From NCBI GenBank assembly GCA_949128115.1, contig OX421966.1, forward strand, positions 68,383,416-68,447,415: a stretch of DNA of 64,000 nucleotides, given 5' to 3'. This DNA is from Anaspis maculata. Lineage: Eukaryota; Arthropoda; Insecta; Coleoptera; Scraptiidae. Under the pieces are notes generated by a model, which saw only the letters and a list, made by a program, of their open reading frames with translations, searched no databases and was not told the origin of the DNA. This document shows, one piece after another, positions 23,438 through 34,345 of this stretch. A program made the translations under genes and the position numbers. Numbering within the stretch: position 1 is the stretch's first letter; each line of letters opens with the position of its first letter.

Positions 23438-24075
23438 TTTGAGTGTTCCATTTTCTTCTTCAGGCCTTATTCTCGAAGCAGCCAAAGTAATTGTAAATAA
23501 GTCGAAAGGCTCTCTCGCCTCAGTTCTGTGTACAATATCCAAAGCCAAACTAGACTTGTGGAAATCCCGCATCAATTAGCTTTTCGACTCAGTTGTACTT
23601 GGTCTGCTCACTTACAATATCGCCATCTGGGGTGTACGTTACCCAGAGCTTAAGTTGAAAGACTCCAGATTTGTTTCTTCAAGAGGTTATTTTCTTTGCC
23701 TAAGAACTCTCCTGACTGTGCCATAAGATTGGAGCTTGGAGTTGTCAAGGTGGAATACCTCATCCACTATCCTTATCCCCTGTAGAAACTGACCGTGCAT
23801 GAAGAGGTTTGTGCGTTTTTCAAAAATGTGGCCACATAACCAGAGGCTATTGAAATAAATTTGGCCATCGAACGCTCGATCGAACGCTTCCAACAGAACC
23901 AAAATCGGTCGCGACGAAGAAGCGATTTTGTTCAGAAATTTGTTACCGTGCAACCCCTATTCAGTTGAGCAGTTTATGTAGCGCCGTCGTGACAGAAAAA
24001 AGAAACAAAACGGCACATTGCGGCAATAAAAATTGCAAATTGCCTTCAGGAACACGACGAGCAACAACAGGATAT
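23438..24075 (+). pseudogene. LINE pol C-terminal fragment
   Basis: The third piece of the same LINE copy. After the insertion the frame reads SVPFSSSG, then LILEAAKVIVNKSKGSLASVL, then LFDSVVLGLLTYNIAIWGVRYPEL. After a frameshift near 23660-23690 it continues PDCAIRLELGVVKVEYLIHYP. The AAK..N.SKGS, LFDS....L.Y...IWG.RY and RLELG blocks are typical of LINE proteins after the RT domain. Several stops (near 23575, 23785 and 23835) and at least one frameshift inactivate it. The LINE-like frame fades around 24000-24075, and I cannot identify the 3' end or a poly-A tail. Confidence 0.8.
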
Positions 24076-25599
24076 GACGTCGTAATAAATGCCCTGCGTC
24101 ATAAATAAAAAACAACTTTCATTATTCGAGTCTAATATACACTCGTGCAAACACGGTGATAACCCCATTACGCATATAACACACACACATGTACACGCTG
24201 GGGCTGCTCGGAACGGCACCCCCCTATCCTCGTCCTTGTTCCACCCGTGCACCGGCGCGAAAAAAAAATCAAAGAGATGAAAAACGCATAATACAAGCTT
24301 GATGATCTATTACACGGGCACGAAACGTCATGCATGCAGAATTTATGCCGTTTATGGGCTGAAAGGGATAGAGCCGAGAGGATGGTCGCCACAATGGCCG
24401 TGACATTATTGTTACACATCGCTTTTTAAGAGGTTATCTATGGGCATCCCGGCGGGAGCGAACGAGAAAAAAGGTGGAAAAATTTGCATGTCAAAGATGA
24501 AGGGTATACCTGATGAAGAAGTCACATGGATATGCGATAGTTTGCTGGTTTTTTCTGCATATACTTACTTATTTTTTGTGGTATGGCTTTTGGTGAGTAT
24601 ACGGAAGCATTCTCGACGTTGAGTAAGGTAAAGCAGGAAAAAAGTATACGCACACTGGCAGTTTTACCTGGATCCGAAAGTGTCAGAAATGACAGGAAAG
24701 GTACGAGTTTATTGAGAATTTTTCCGCGCTCTCAGCTGTTGGAATCTAGAGTTTCAATAATAAGCACAATTCAACTAAAAACCAGTATATAAATTGTGAC
24801 TCACATCAAGTAAGTGCAAAATTTTTTGTAGCTTCAACAGCTTACAGCGACCAGAAACTTTGAACAAAGCCGGCCGATACCAGAAAAAACCTTCTGTTCA
24901 TGCTTTGCCACGTACTTTCAAATGTTACATAGACTGAAAATTTGGATAGATCCATATTAATAGACATAATCTGGATAAATACATGATATTATACAAAATA
25001 CATGATATTATCATGTATTTTGTCTTCTTTTTGTCTTCATTTTTATCTTCCTCAAGGAACTGATAAAAGATTGAAGATTGATCCTAATCAAAATTGGCAT
25101 ACAAGAACGATCCAAGCAGCCAACATCTCTGAAATCCAGCCGACTTCCTAGCCGAGCCGTATGAATTATTTCGCTCCCAACTGTACCAAGGCAAAATACC
25201 AATCAAACTGGTGTTCTCTTCACAACTTGAGCAAAGTGAGTCTTCTTGCCCGCGTCAGGTTGACATAAGCGGGAATCTGACACAGGTCTGCAAACAATCG
25301 GCGAATTTCCGACAAGAATATTGGACCACGTCCACACCGCGACCTCTGGGGCCGTGGATCTTGCTCAAACCCGATTATTTTCAGCAAAATTCAGCAGCAA
25401 TGTTTCGAACACCAAACAGCAAATATTGAAGTTGATTGGCTAACGTTGATTGTCTCTCGATGTTCATGTTGCAACTCGGTACTGTTTTTGGCTTGCTCAT
25501 TCACTTGATTTGAAGCAATGGACTGTGTTGAGCTGAGTTACGTTTTTCTCTCGCGGTGCCAGATTTGTTGAATATTTTTCCAACTGAACAGTTGAGTAG
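24076..25599. other. Unassigned DNA
   Basis: No long repeat is evident. Small features are a CA run near 24180-24190 and a short inverted repeat around ATACATGATATTATCATGTATT near 24998-25018. The frames near 24046-24419, 24583-24792 and 25211-25429 are under 84 codons and unrecognised. Confidence 0.4.
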
Positions 25600-25652
25600 A
25601 AATATTGTTGTATAGATAATTTGTCTCTCCACGAAAATTGTATAAGTATATT

Positions 25653-25706
25653 TTGCTGACGCGTTTCGGCCTTACAATTCTGGGTAAAAGGCCATCTTCA
25701 AAGCAA
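25653..25706 (-). ncRNA. Hammerhead ribozyme-like motif, degenerate
   Basis: Read 5'->3' on the minus strand: TTGCT, then TTGAAGA, then a stem GGCCTT...AAGGCC, then GAAA, CGC, GTC, and AGCAA. TTGCT pairs with AGCAA (stem I), GGCCTT with AAGGCC (stem II), and GAAA and GTC fall where the hammerhead core and cleavage triplet belong. The expected CUGANGA core is present except that the first C is T. That C normally pairs with the core G, so activity is doubtful. The very short stem III is known for Penelope-type hammerheads. It lies on the same strand as, and downstream of, the GIY-YIG fragment. Confidence 0.55.
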
Positions 25707-25933
25707 TAAAGGTGTAAAATGTATAAAGTGTCAAAGTCAAAGTAAACAATTAAATTATAATAACAATTAAAACTAAGTTGGTTAGAAACAAGGTATATGT
25801 ATTCATTTGGTTCATTGTTGAGAAATTTGAATTTTTGTAGGAGGATAAAGAAATAAGACTAAAATTGATGAGTTAAAATGGATTTGGTCGTTTAAACAAA
25901 GATTAGGGAATTTTGAATATAACTTCCTTATTT

Positions 25934-26161
25934 CTAGCTCCTCGAGATATAGTTACATAAAATTTTATCGTCTGTTGTATGTAATACTTTTCTGAAAAGG
26001 GTTTGATCTATGTCATGAGATGATATCGACAAATGAGAAAGGAATGCTGAGTGATTGTCAAAATTTGAAGAATTTAGAGGTCGCATCAGGTGTTCTTTAA
26101 TTCTTTTTTTAAAATTTCGATATGCTCGGCCAACATAGAATTTTCCACAGCTACATGTCAT
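25934..26161 (-). pseudogene. GIY-YIG endonuclease fragment, Penelope-like
   Basis: The 75-residue frame begins MTCSCGKFYVGRAYRNFKKRIKEHL. This shows the pattern C.CGK.YVG...R..K.RI.EH, which corresponds to the second half of the GIY-YIG nuclease core (the YVG element, the helix with the catalytic arginine, and the following EH). The preceding codons read YLPRTA, and a stop lies just before them, so the CxC-containing start is nearly complete but everything upstream is missing. The C-terminal half, with HSAFLSHL and DDKILCNYIS, resembles the 'hs...H' region after the nuclease in Penelope proteins; that is inference. A GIY-YIG gene of another kind is the main alternative. Confidence 0.7.
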
Positions 26162-26180
26162 TGCTGTTCTTGGCAGGTAT

Positions 26181-27114
26181 AGCTAAAGAAAAATAGGTTC
26201 GACCTCTCAAAAAAAATACTGTAGTCGTGAAAATCGCAGGTTTTGATCAGAATTTTGTGCTCTTTCCAAATTTTTGGGTCCCAGAAAAACCCAGCAGAGG
26301 TTTTTTTTTGCTAGAGCTACCAAAAGTCTGATAACTGGTGACTGACGTTAGTTATTCATTTAGTCATTTCGTTAGCTAATCAAGCAACGGATGAAGGAAT
26401 AACCGAAGTTTCGTTGAAATGAAGAATTGAAAGCGAAATTGAAATTTCGCAAGTAGTTTCCTCAGTTTGTTGACTAGTTCTAATAAGTGAGTCCGCATGC
26501 TAGTTAAATCTAAATCTTGAGTTCTGTAGATAGTCAGAGATCAAGTCAAGATGGTCAGAGATCTCGTCGCAACAAATAAGGCAATGAAGTTGATTTCTTG
26601 AATTCCATAGCTCTTTAGCTAAGTTATTATTCGTAAGTTCATTGGGCACTACGCTAAAATTCACAAAAGAAAATGCTAAATTAACTATTCCATGATTGAA
26701 TTTCTTAGTGCAGCCGGGAGTTATTGCTTTGTTATCTAACTGTCTGAAGAAGCCTTTTTTGGGTACTGACGAATGAGAAGCTGACGGATTGAACGAGCAA
26801 GCTCACGAAACCAGCGAACTATCGAGCTGACGAGACTGAGACTTACTCCACTGTCTCAGTATTACTCAGTAACTGATGTTTTTTATCACTTGATTTGCTA
26901 CAAAACTAACTGAGACAAATTAGGAAATAAAGGAGATAACGAGCTGACGATCTAGCGAACTTACGAATAATAACTTCAGTGTCTGTGTGTCAGTGTCAGT
27001 CCGAGACACGGAAATTCCAAAATTCCAAGGAGGCCCATTTCTTGCAGTCCTAATACAACACGAACAACTCAAAAGATCGCACAATGATGAGAGGACCGCC
27101 TCTCGCCCCCATTA
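26181..27114. other. Unassigned DNA with degenerate GACGA/AGCGA phrases
   Basis: Between about 26330 and 27000 short phrases recur (AGCTGACGA, GAACTTACGAA, CTAGCGAAC, GAGACTGAG), suggesting a very old short-unit array. AGTTATTATTCGTAAGTTC at 26624-26642 is repeated as a perfect complement at 26955-26973, which may mark an eroded foldback element of about 350 bp. Confidence 0.4.
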
Positions 27115-28702
27115 GCCCAGGCGCCAGGGAAAACAATAAGAAAATAATTGTTTCCTGGCTGGAAACTAGCCGAAAACGATCTGTGTAGCTTAGGTTTTGA
27201 CATACTAGTTTCCCCCCTTTCGGAAATGTCGGCGTCATGTCGCCATCATCAACAAGAAGTGCACCAGCGTGGTTTTTGCCGAATATCTTAATTTTGGGTC
27301 ATCTGACAGCAAAAGATGTGAGGAGTCATTTTGAAGCCTATAAAATTCCCTACAGTTTGGGTTCAATCAATTTTCTGCGACCTACGGTCTTTGAGATAGA
27401 GCTCCTGGAAGCGAGAGTCATTGTCGTGAAAGCTCCATGGCCACTTGACTCGAAAAACTAAAATGTTGATGTGACAAAAAAAAACTCGAAATGAGATTAC
27501 TCAAGAATTTTTCACGCTATAGTTGCGGTGATGGTCTCAAACTCTTCCTCTTGAACCGTAGATTACGAATATTGAGCAGTCAAAAACGTTACATTGTACA
27601 TATACAGGGTGTACTACGGGAATCAAATCAGAACAGAGAAATTTGACATATTTCTTCGATTTAGCCTATGCGAAGCTCTAAGCACTCATCACGAGTCCAA
27701 TATCGATATGCATTGCTATGTAAGCTTCACTTGATACACCTAAGAAGTGGTCAGCTCACAGCCTTCCTTTAAAATGTTTTGAAGGCCCTCTGAAATCATC
27801 AAAATTTACAGTAGCAAGAAATGTATGTAACAGTATAATATATACCAAGGAACCAAAGTGAATTTTTCATCTCTTGGGTGAAGTTTGTTGCTCGAGGGCC
27901 CTTTGGGTCCAAATCCTCAAGTTAAAAAATTCACTTTGGTCCCTTGGTATATAATATACTGTTATATACATTTCTTGGTACTGTAAATTTTGAATATTTT
28001 GATGATTTCAGAGGGCCTTCAAAACATTTTACAGTAAAGCTGTGAGCTGACCACTTCTTAAGTGTATTGAGTGAAGCTTATAGAGCAAATCCATATTGAT
28101 ATTGGACTCGTGTTAGGTGCTTAGAGTGTCGCATATAGGCTAAATCGAAGAAATATGTAAAATTTCTCTGATCTGATTTGATTCCCTCAGTACACCCTGT
28201 ATATGTATAATGTGACGTTTTTGACTTTTCTATATTCGTAATCAACGGTTCAAGAGAAAGAGTTTAAGACCATCACCGCAACTATAGCATAAAGGATTCT
28301 CGAGAAATCTCATTTTGGAATTTTTTTGTCACATCGACTTTTAAGTTTTTTCAGTCAAGTGGCCATGGAGCTTTTACGACAATGCCTTTCGCTTCCAGAA
28401 GCTCTATCTCAAAAACCATAGGTCGCAGAAAGGTCATTTGAAAACCATTCCGTAGGGAATTTCATTGGTTTCAAAATTACTTCCCACATCTTTTGCTGTC
28501 AGATGGCCCAAAATCAAGATATTCGGCAAAAACCACGCTGGTGCACTTCTTGTTAATGATGGCGACATGACGCCGACATTTCCAAAAGGGGGGAAATTAG
28601 TATGTCAAAACCTAAGCCACACAGATCGTTTCAAGCTAGCTTCCAGCCAGGAAATAATTATTTCCTTATTGAGCTGATTTTTGCTCCCTGGCGCCTGGGC
28701 TA
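27115..28702. mobile_element. 1588-bp near-complete palindrome
   Basis: The left end TAGCCCAGGCGCCAGGG is matched by the complement of the bases ending at 28702. The arms are mirrored almost to the centre near 27905. Landmarks include CTGTGTAGCTTAGGTTTTGAC, GTCGGCGTCATGTCGCCATC, AAGTGCACCAGCGTGG, TCAAGTGGCCATGG, TACAGGGTGTAC (27603 and 28192-28203) and TATATACCAAGG. Arms are about 760-790 bp. The centre is the hairpin-type sequence TTGTTGCTCGAGGGCCC. TA is present at both outer boundaries. The frames at 27050-27238, 27237-27461 and 28465-28677 are mirror shadows of the arms, not genes. It is probably a non-autonomous foldback transposon. Confidence 0.8.
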
Positions 28703-30983
28703 TAGTCTATGTTGTGTCCGTTAAGCTCAGGAAAATTGAACTATAGACAGCAATTTTGGGATAAATGAAAATTATCAAAGCCTCCATCACACGCTCAGAT
28801 CTGAAAAACTCCATTTTTTTCCGCGTGAAATATCCTGTTCGAAATAAGTACCGAAGGCCTCGGAAAAGCGTGTCTCAACCGTACTTAACCGGTAACTGAG
28901 CCGCGTTAAAAATCGGAAATACCCAAACGCACCCTCTCTCCTGACTTTATTCAATTCTGTGACATATGGAATCTCCCGACTAACCCGGCGACAATAGCCG
29001 CGGCCCACTGGAATGGATGGCCGTGTCTTATCTAAATGCGCTTTAAACTCCCGGACCATTGCATTTAAATTCGGTCATTTCGGACCGTTCACTATTCCGA
29101 AGATATATTCACCGCCTCCTGTCGATATACGCATACACGGAGCTCGCAAAAAGTTCGTTAAATCTTTTTCCTGTTCTCTCGCATGTGGGGTGGTGAGGCA
29201 CATCAAAACACTCTCTCACCGAAAATAATGAGCACCTAGAGACATTGCATTATTCTTTGTGCCCAGAAGAGAGAGAGACCAACGACATCGTGACTCTGGA
29301 TCTGGTGTGTGTGCTGCTTGGCATATAAAACTGCTTGCTGTGAGGAGGAGATCCGATTCACATAAATGCGAGTTCCGGGCTTTCTTCCCGTGCCGATGGC
29401 TCGGGATAAATAATAATGGACTTCCGTGCACCTTTGTGCCTCCAATTCATCAAGGGAGGCCACTAATAATACGGTGGGCATGCCGGGGGGGCATTGTCTG
29501 CATGCCCACGGTGCAGTGTTTAACGTATTGATGTCTCGAGTGCACAGCTATTTTGATTTTACATGGTAACCTCTTGATTCCGATTACTTGGATGATGAAG
29601 GAGAGGCAGTGTGTTACACAAGGGCCCAAACCGTCGTTCCGGACGACGGTTTGTCTTTTCAGGTGATCCGGCTGAGATATGACAAAGTACAGCGGGGGGC
29701 GATAATAATTGCTGGCGACGATGGTTTTCCAGCTATGTCACTTCGTGAACTGATCGTGAGACTTACATGAAGAGGTACAATGGATACAACAACCAATTTT
29801 TTCTAGAAGTCAAGTGAAAGAGTGACAAAACTTAAGGTAATTATTGACGACCACTACTTCTCGACTAGCATTTTCTAAGAGTTAGGCAACCACTTAAACA
29901 GCTATGTAGGACGCTTCCTTCTTGCCTGTACTTACGTCGTAGGACATTGGACCATTGGTGGATAAGTAATGGAAAGAAGGCACATTTTACAGTGGAAATA
30001 GTGGTTTCCCCAGGAAACTACGGTCGACGAACGTGATGTTGTGGTGGTGTCTACCTACCGTGAAAAGTTGGTGGCTAAAGTCGAGACGTAGTGGTCGTCA
30101 ATAATTACCAAACTTTATAAACATCGTAAATGAGGTGCATAGGTAATATGAACAATACTGAGATAACAAGAGCAGCAATAGCCCTATCTATAAGCCGAAT
30201 AGTTTTGAGAAGTCTTATATTTGCACATAGGGACTAATTTACTACTTAATTCGTATTCGGGAATACAGGGATACATCCATTCATCTGTTTATATCAAATG
30301 ATGAACAAGCGGAATCAAAAGACACTGCGCGCCGCTCGGGAACGCTGCGAGCTGTCAGAAACAAGTGACAATGTTTCGCCGGGGTGTCAAAGAGAATGGA
30401 GGAGAGAGTGCGACTTTCGGGGGTGGCTTTGGGGCTTTAAAATCGAGCCGGCCTCGCTCGTCGCGCGCCAGGGAAACATTCGAATAGCGGCGACGGCGGC
30501 GGCGGCGGCGGTGTTTCTGTGTGGGAGCGGGGGCGCCTACTGTGATGGCACGACGTCTACAAAGCTGGAGCCATTTTAATGCGAAATTGGATTTGCGACG
30601 TGTATTTTCTAACACTTTGATGCTTCGGTATCCTGCGGATTTTATAATTACGCATTCTGGGGCCTGCCGGTGAAGGGTCGAAGAGAGAAGATGATGACGG
30701 AAAGCGGAGAGACGACGACGCCTCTTCTCTGCGCTTCGTCCCCTAAATTTTCAGAGCGCCGCAATATCGCTCATCACACTTTTGGGGAATAACTTTTTTG
30801 CTATGGCGGAATTTGATTCAAATCGAAGAGCACTTTGATTCAAATGAATTAGTTACATGTGTAGGTAAGTAGGTATAGTGCAATCAAATGAATTCCTCAT
30901 TCAGGCAGGCTGATGTGATGTGTAGAATATGTCTGAGCAAGTAAGATTTGAATGTTTTGACAACGACGTTCAGCCGAATTGAG
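28703..30983. other. Unassigned DNA with GC-rich patches
   Basis: Two patches (28900-29560 and 30310-30760) are clearly richer in GC and CpG than the transposon DNA around them. They include a GGC run near 30490-30512 and the hairpin AAACCGTCGT.CC..ACGACGGTTT near 29629-29651. Frames at 28787-29059 (minus), 29259-29531 (plus) and 30298-30579 (plus) reach about 90 codons, with no domain I recognise. The patches could be host regulatory or exon-near DNA, but nothing in the sequence proves it. Confidence 0.35.
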
Positions 30984-32055
30984 TAGGGGAGAGTGGGGCA
31001 CAGGAGTCCGGCGGGGCACAGAGGTCTTCGTGAATAATTATGGTACATGTGCTGCGATCTGTACGATAAATATCGCGTCCGCAGATCTATATGCGCCAAA
31101 CTGGAATGGAAAATGTCAAATTTAAGTGAGCTGAACATGCTGAATACACTGGCAAATCCTAATTTCAAAACAAAATGCAAATAGTAGCCTTTTTTCAGAA
31201 TGACCGCCAATGAATGACCAAACATTATGCATGAATAAGTTATTCGAGTAAGGTATCGATTTATATGTTTTCGAGGGCGCTGGACTCATTTCTCTCATCT
31301 AAATCACCATATCGAACAAAATTATCAATTTTGGGTCAGGGTAGATGAGCCACCCTCAACACTTGAAGTGGCGCTTTCAAGATTTGTAGTGAATATCGAA
31401 AGAACCGAGGAAAGAACAATATGGAGCTACATCTCAATAATCTCTTTTTTGATGATAAATGAAAATCACCCATGTAACTACACCTTTAAATTCACAACAA
31501 CTATCCCTGGAATCCCAAACCACTTTTAATGGTTTGATGGTTACCTGGTTATTGAATGATATAAAATAGTCTAATAATACCTACTTGATACTATTTTTAT
31601 TTTATGTAGGTACTGTAGAAATCATTCTAGCCGATCGATTTTGAACCCACGACCTCCTGAAGGTGATATTGAGGGTACTCAAGAAACTTCCTCGACCACC
31701 TTCAGAAGTCGAAAATGCATGTTTTGTTGGAAAAAAAGTTCTATTTTCCCTCTAAATCGGGGTAACAATTTGAAATTAAAAAAATAACGTTCAAGAAAGA
31801 TGGGTGCATGGTTGGTCATAAACAAGGTCATAAACTCATTATGATCATAAACAAGGTCATTATAACATTCTGCTGTTGCCGGTGCTCTCCACAGGGAAGC
31901 TCCAAGATAGGGTGAAAAACAGCACATCAATGTCACACCTGGTATCTAGCCAAAATTGATAATTTTTTTGAAAGTTTGTCAACAGTCAGATTCTCTGAAA
32001 AATCACCCTACACAATTCAGAAGAAAAAATCATTCAAATCGAATAAATCGGTGAT

Positions 32056-32280
32056 TTGACTCCACACTTAGATGAACAATTAGATATTTGTGGTGCGTTG
32101 ATTTTGTCTGTCAGTGTACCTATAATCAAGAAGGCAGAGAAAGATGAAAATGCTAAAATGGGCAGAACTGGTGTCAAAGCTAGACTTCCAAGAGAACGGA
32201 ATGAGACTTTGATGGGAATCATAACTTGCTTGGGGTCTCAAATGGAAATGGAGTCAGAAACGGAACTGTTAATGAGTTAG
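32056..32280 (+). other. 74-codon open frame inside copy 2, unrecognised
   Basis: The frame contains KMGRTGVKARLPRERNETLMGIITCL. The matching place in copy 1 (about 6255-6450) keeps most of the bases but has indels and stops. It could be a remnant of a coding segment in the parent transposon, or chance. No motif of a known transposase is visible. Confidence 0.15.
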
Positions 32281-33109
32281 TTTGGTTCCATTCAATAAGG
32301 CAACAGGATAAAACCACAATTTGCATGGTAGGAGTGACTTACTGTTTCCTGTTAGAGCTCTGTGTCAAAGTCCCAGTTGCTTACTTCGAGTTTAATTTTA
32401 AACCCCATGAACAATGAACATGTTAACAAGTAGTGAGGAATCTCAACTAAAAACTCGAACAATACATGAAATATTATCAAATAGGTATTATACTACTTCA
32501 TACCATTTAATAGTTTTGACATAATAAGGCAGGAAAGCGAATCTCTACAGGGCTAGCAGGAATATTCAAGGACGAGCGTGAGCGAGGCATGGGAGCCTAC
32601 GTGCCCTGTGAAGACACTAACTTTTTTGGCGTATTATGTATAACGTTTTACCCAAAACTACCTCAATAAACCACAAAGAAATAAATGATTGGTACCAAAA
32701 CTCTGAAATGTCATTCTGGCACAATTTGGCAAAAAGCACGTTGCTGGGTCCGGTTTCCAACAGTTTTCAGCAAATTTTCAGCAAACAAAACGTCTCTTGA
32801 CGCAGAAAAGTAAGATTTCCTTGCCTAGGCAGGTTAAGTCTTCACCTGCCTAGGCAGGGAAATCTCATTTTTTTGCGCCAAAAGACGCTTGTAATGGACA
32901 CTTTACCTGCCAGTTTAGGGTAAAAACATTTTTAAAGCACTTTCCTATGACGGGCGGTTGGGGCTTCCAGGGATGGTTGTGAGTTTGAAGGTGTAGTTAC
33001 ATCGGTAATTTCTATTCATCAATCAATAATATTTCATTCAGATGTAGCTCCATATTGTTCTTTCGATTGTTTACTTCAAATTTTGAAAGTGTCACTTCAG
33101 GTGTGGGGG

Positions 33110-33560
33110 TGGTTCATTTACCCTGACCCAAAATGGATATTTATGTTCGATATGGTGATTTCATTTTGAGAAATGAGTCCGGTGGCCTCGAAAACATATA
33201 AATTGATACCTATAACTCGATCAACTTATTCATACCTACATGTTTTTTCGTCATTTATTAAATTTCACGGAATAACAGGGTAGTTCATTTACCCTGGCCC
33301 AAAATAAATAATTTTGTTCGATATGATAATTTCGATAAGAGAATTTTTTCTTTATAATGGTTTTTCAACTCATCATTTACTTTATAACTCGTGGGTTACA
33401 CATTATCATCATTGATTTACCTTCATCAGGTGCCTTGGCTTGGTTTTTTTTTTCCCGGAAACTTCGTACCTCCCAAAGAAATGAGTCCAGCGACCTCGAA
33501 AACATACAAATTATTCATACCTCACGCGAACATCTGATTCGTACATGTTTTTTTTTGTGA
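33110..33560. repeat. Tandem duplication in the right arm of copy 2, second unit split by about 130 bp
   Basis: The two units correspond to those at 7362-7680. The second unit is interrupted at about 33343-33478 by AT-rich DNA with a T run, directly before AATGAGTCCAGCG. Copy 1 has no such DNA at this place, so it is an insertion specific to copy 2. Confidence 0.65.
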
Positions 33561-33685
33561 TTTATCGGCGGCCATTGTGAAAAAAAAGGCTACTATTTGC
33601 ATTTCTTCATAAAATCAGGATTTACCAGTGTATTCAGCATGTTCAATTCACTTGAATTCAACATTTTCCATGCCAGTTTGGCGCA

Positions 33686-33722
33686 TATAAATAAAAAAAT
33701 AAATAAATAAATAAATAAATAT
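33686..33722. repeat. AAAT microsatellite
   Basis: Repeated AAAT units directly follow the right TATATGCGCC end of copy 2 and probably grew from that terminus. Confidence 0.8.
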
Positions 33723-34156
33723 TTTCCTCCTTATCGGCTTTTTCTTGCCATAGAAGTTTGCCGAAGTTTGAAGAGGGGGGGGGGGCAGGCAGGTCCGAGT
33801 GCAATGGTCTGAACTTTTTGCAAAAGAACCTACAAACAACAGACTAGACTAAAACTGATAAGATCAGTCGAAAGCCAGGTGATTATTGCTCATCATATCA
33901 TGAGAGCAATTCATTATCAATCAACCTTGAAAAGATACAATTTGTTTTTACTTAGATGGTACCCTGTGCCCCACTCTCCCCTAGTTCCGCGATGTACCTA
34001 CGTCTCTTCTGGCACAGCCTGCCTGAATTATGGATTTGTGGGATGACACGATACATATTGAATTTAGTCACAAATTATCCAGGACTTAAAATTGGAAGAT
34101 ATAATAATTATAAGACTAGTAGTCATTTTTTGTGCCATATCAGGATCAGAAAATGA

Positions 34157-34322
34157 AGGTGCGTTCAGTCAGCTTATTTAGCCGCAGGTTTTAATTTTAG
34201 TCGCAAGCGTAGCGACGCCCATTGGCTCTTATGAACCAGCCTCCTCAGAACAGCCAATAAGCGATGTAGCGCTTACGGCTAAGATTGAAACTTGCGGCTA
34301 AATAAGCTGACTGAACGCACCT
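34157..34322. mobile_element. 166-bp MITE, AGGTGCGTTCAGTC ends
   Basis: AGGTGCGTTCAGTCAGCTTA and a further ten bases are mirrored exactly at the right end (34293-34322). The middle keeps partial pairing: GTCGCAAGCGTAGCGAC near 34200 against GCGATGTAGCGCTTACGGC. No target duplication is evident. It is a typical hairpin-forming MITE without coding capacity. Confidence 0.85.
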
Positions 34323-34345
34323 CTAATTACTTCACTTTCAGTGTA

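Larger units (their letters stand above)
25600..26180 (-). mobile_element. 3' fragment of a Penelope-like retroelement
   Basis: On the minus strand, a GIY-YIG-type peptide (26161-25934) is followed by non-coding sequence containing a hammerhead-like fold (25706-25653). Penelope-like elements are known to encode an RT joined to a GIY-YIG endonuclease and to carry hammerhead motifs in their terminal repeats. That combination is why I assign this family. No RT is visible upstream (above 26180), so the copy is truncated at its 5' side. End coordinates are approximate. Confidence 0.65.
30984..33983. mobile_element. Composite: TAGGGGAGAGTGGGGCACA ends around copy 2 of the TATATGCGCC element
   Basis: TAGGGGAGAGTGGGGCACAG at 30984-31003 is mirrored exactly at 33964-33983. 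Inside lies a second copy (31086 to about 33690) of the element at about 5238-7801, recognisable end to end: TATATGCGCCAAACTGG ends, the GGTCAGGGTAGAT arm, the central GAATCTCTACAGGGC hairpin and the CTGCCTAGGCAGG hairpin. DNA between the outer ends and this copy is short on the left (about 80 bp) and about 270 bp on the right. The best reading is that copy 2 inserted into, or was captured by, an element with the outer ends. I see no transposase. Confidence 0.7.

Noticed and set aside
27050..28677. Several 60-75 codon frames in the palindrome arms
   Set aside because: They mirror each other through the inverted repeat and have no coding signature.
30298..30579. GC-rich 93-codon frame with an alanine run
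   Set aside because: The alanines come from a GGC microsatellite, and an opposite-strand frame gives an arginine run. No domain is visible.
34157..34322. Target duplication for the 166-bp MITE
   Set aside because: The bases on the two sides (TGA and CTA) do not match for any length I tried, so no duplication is claimed.
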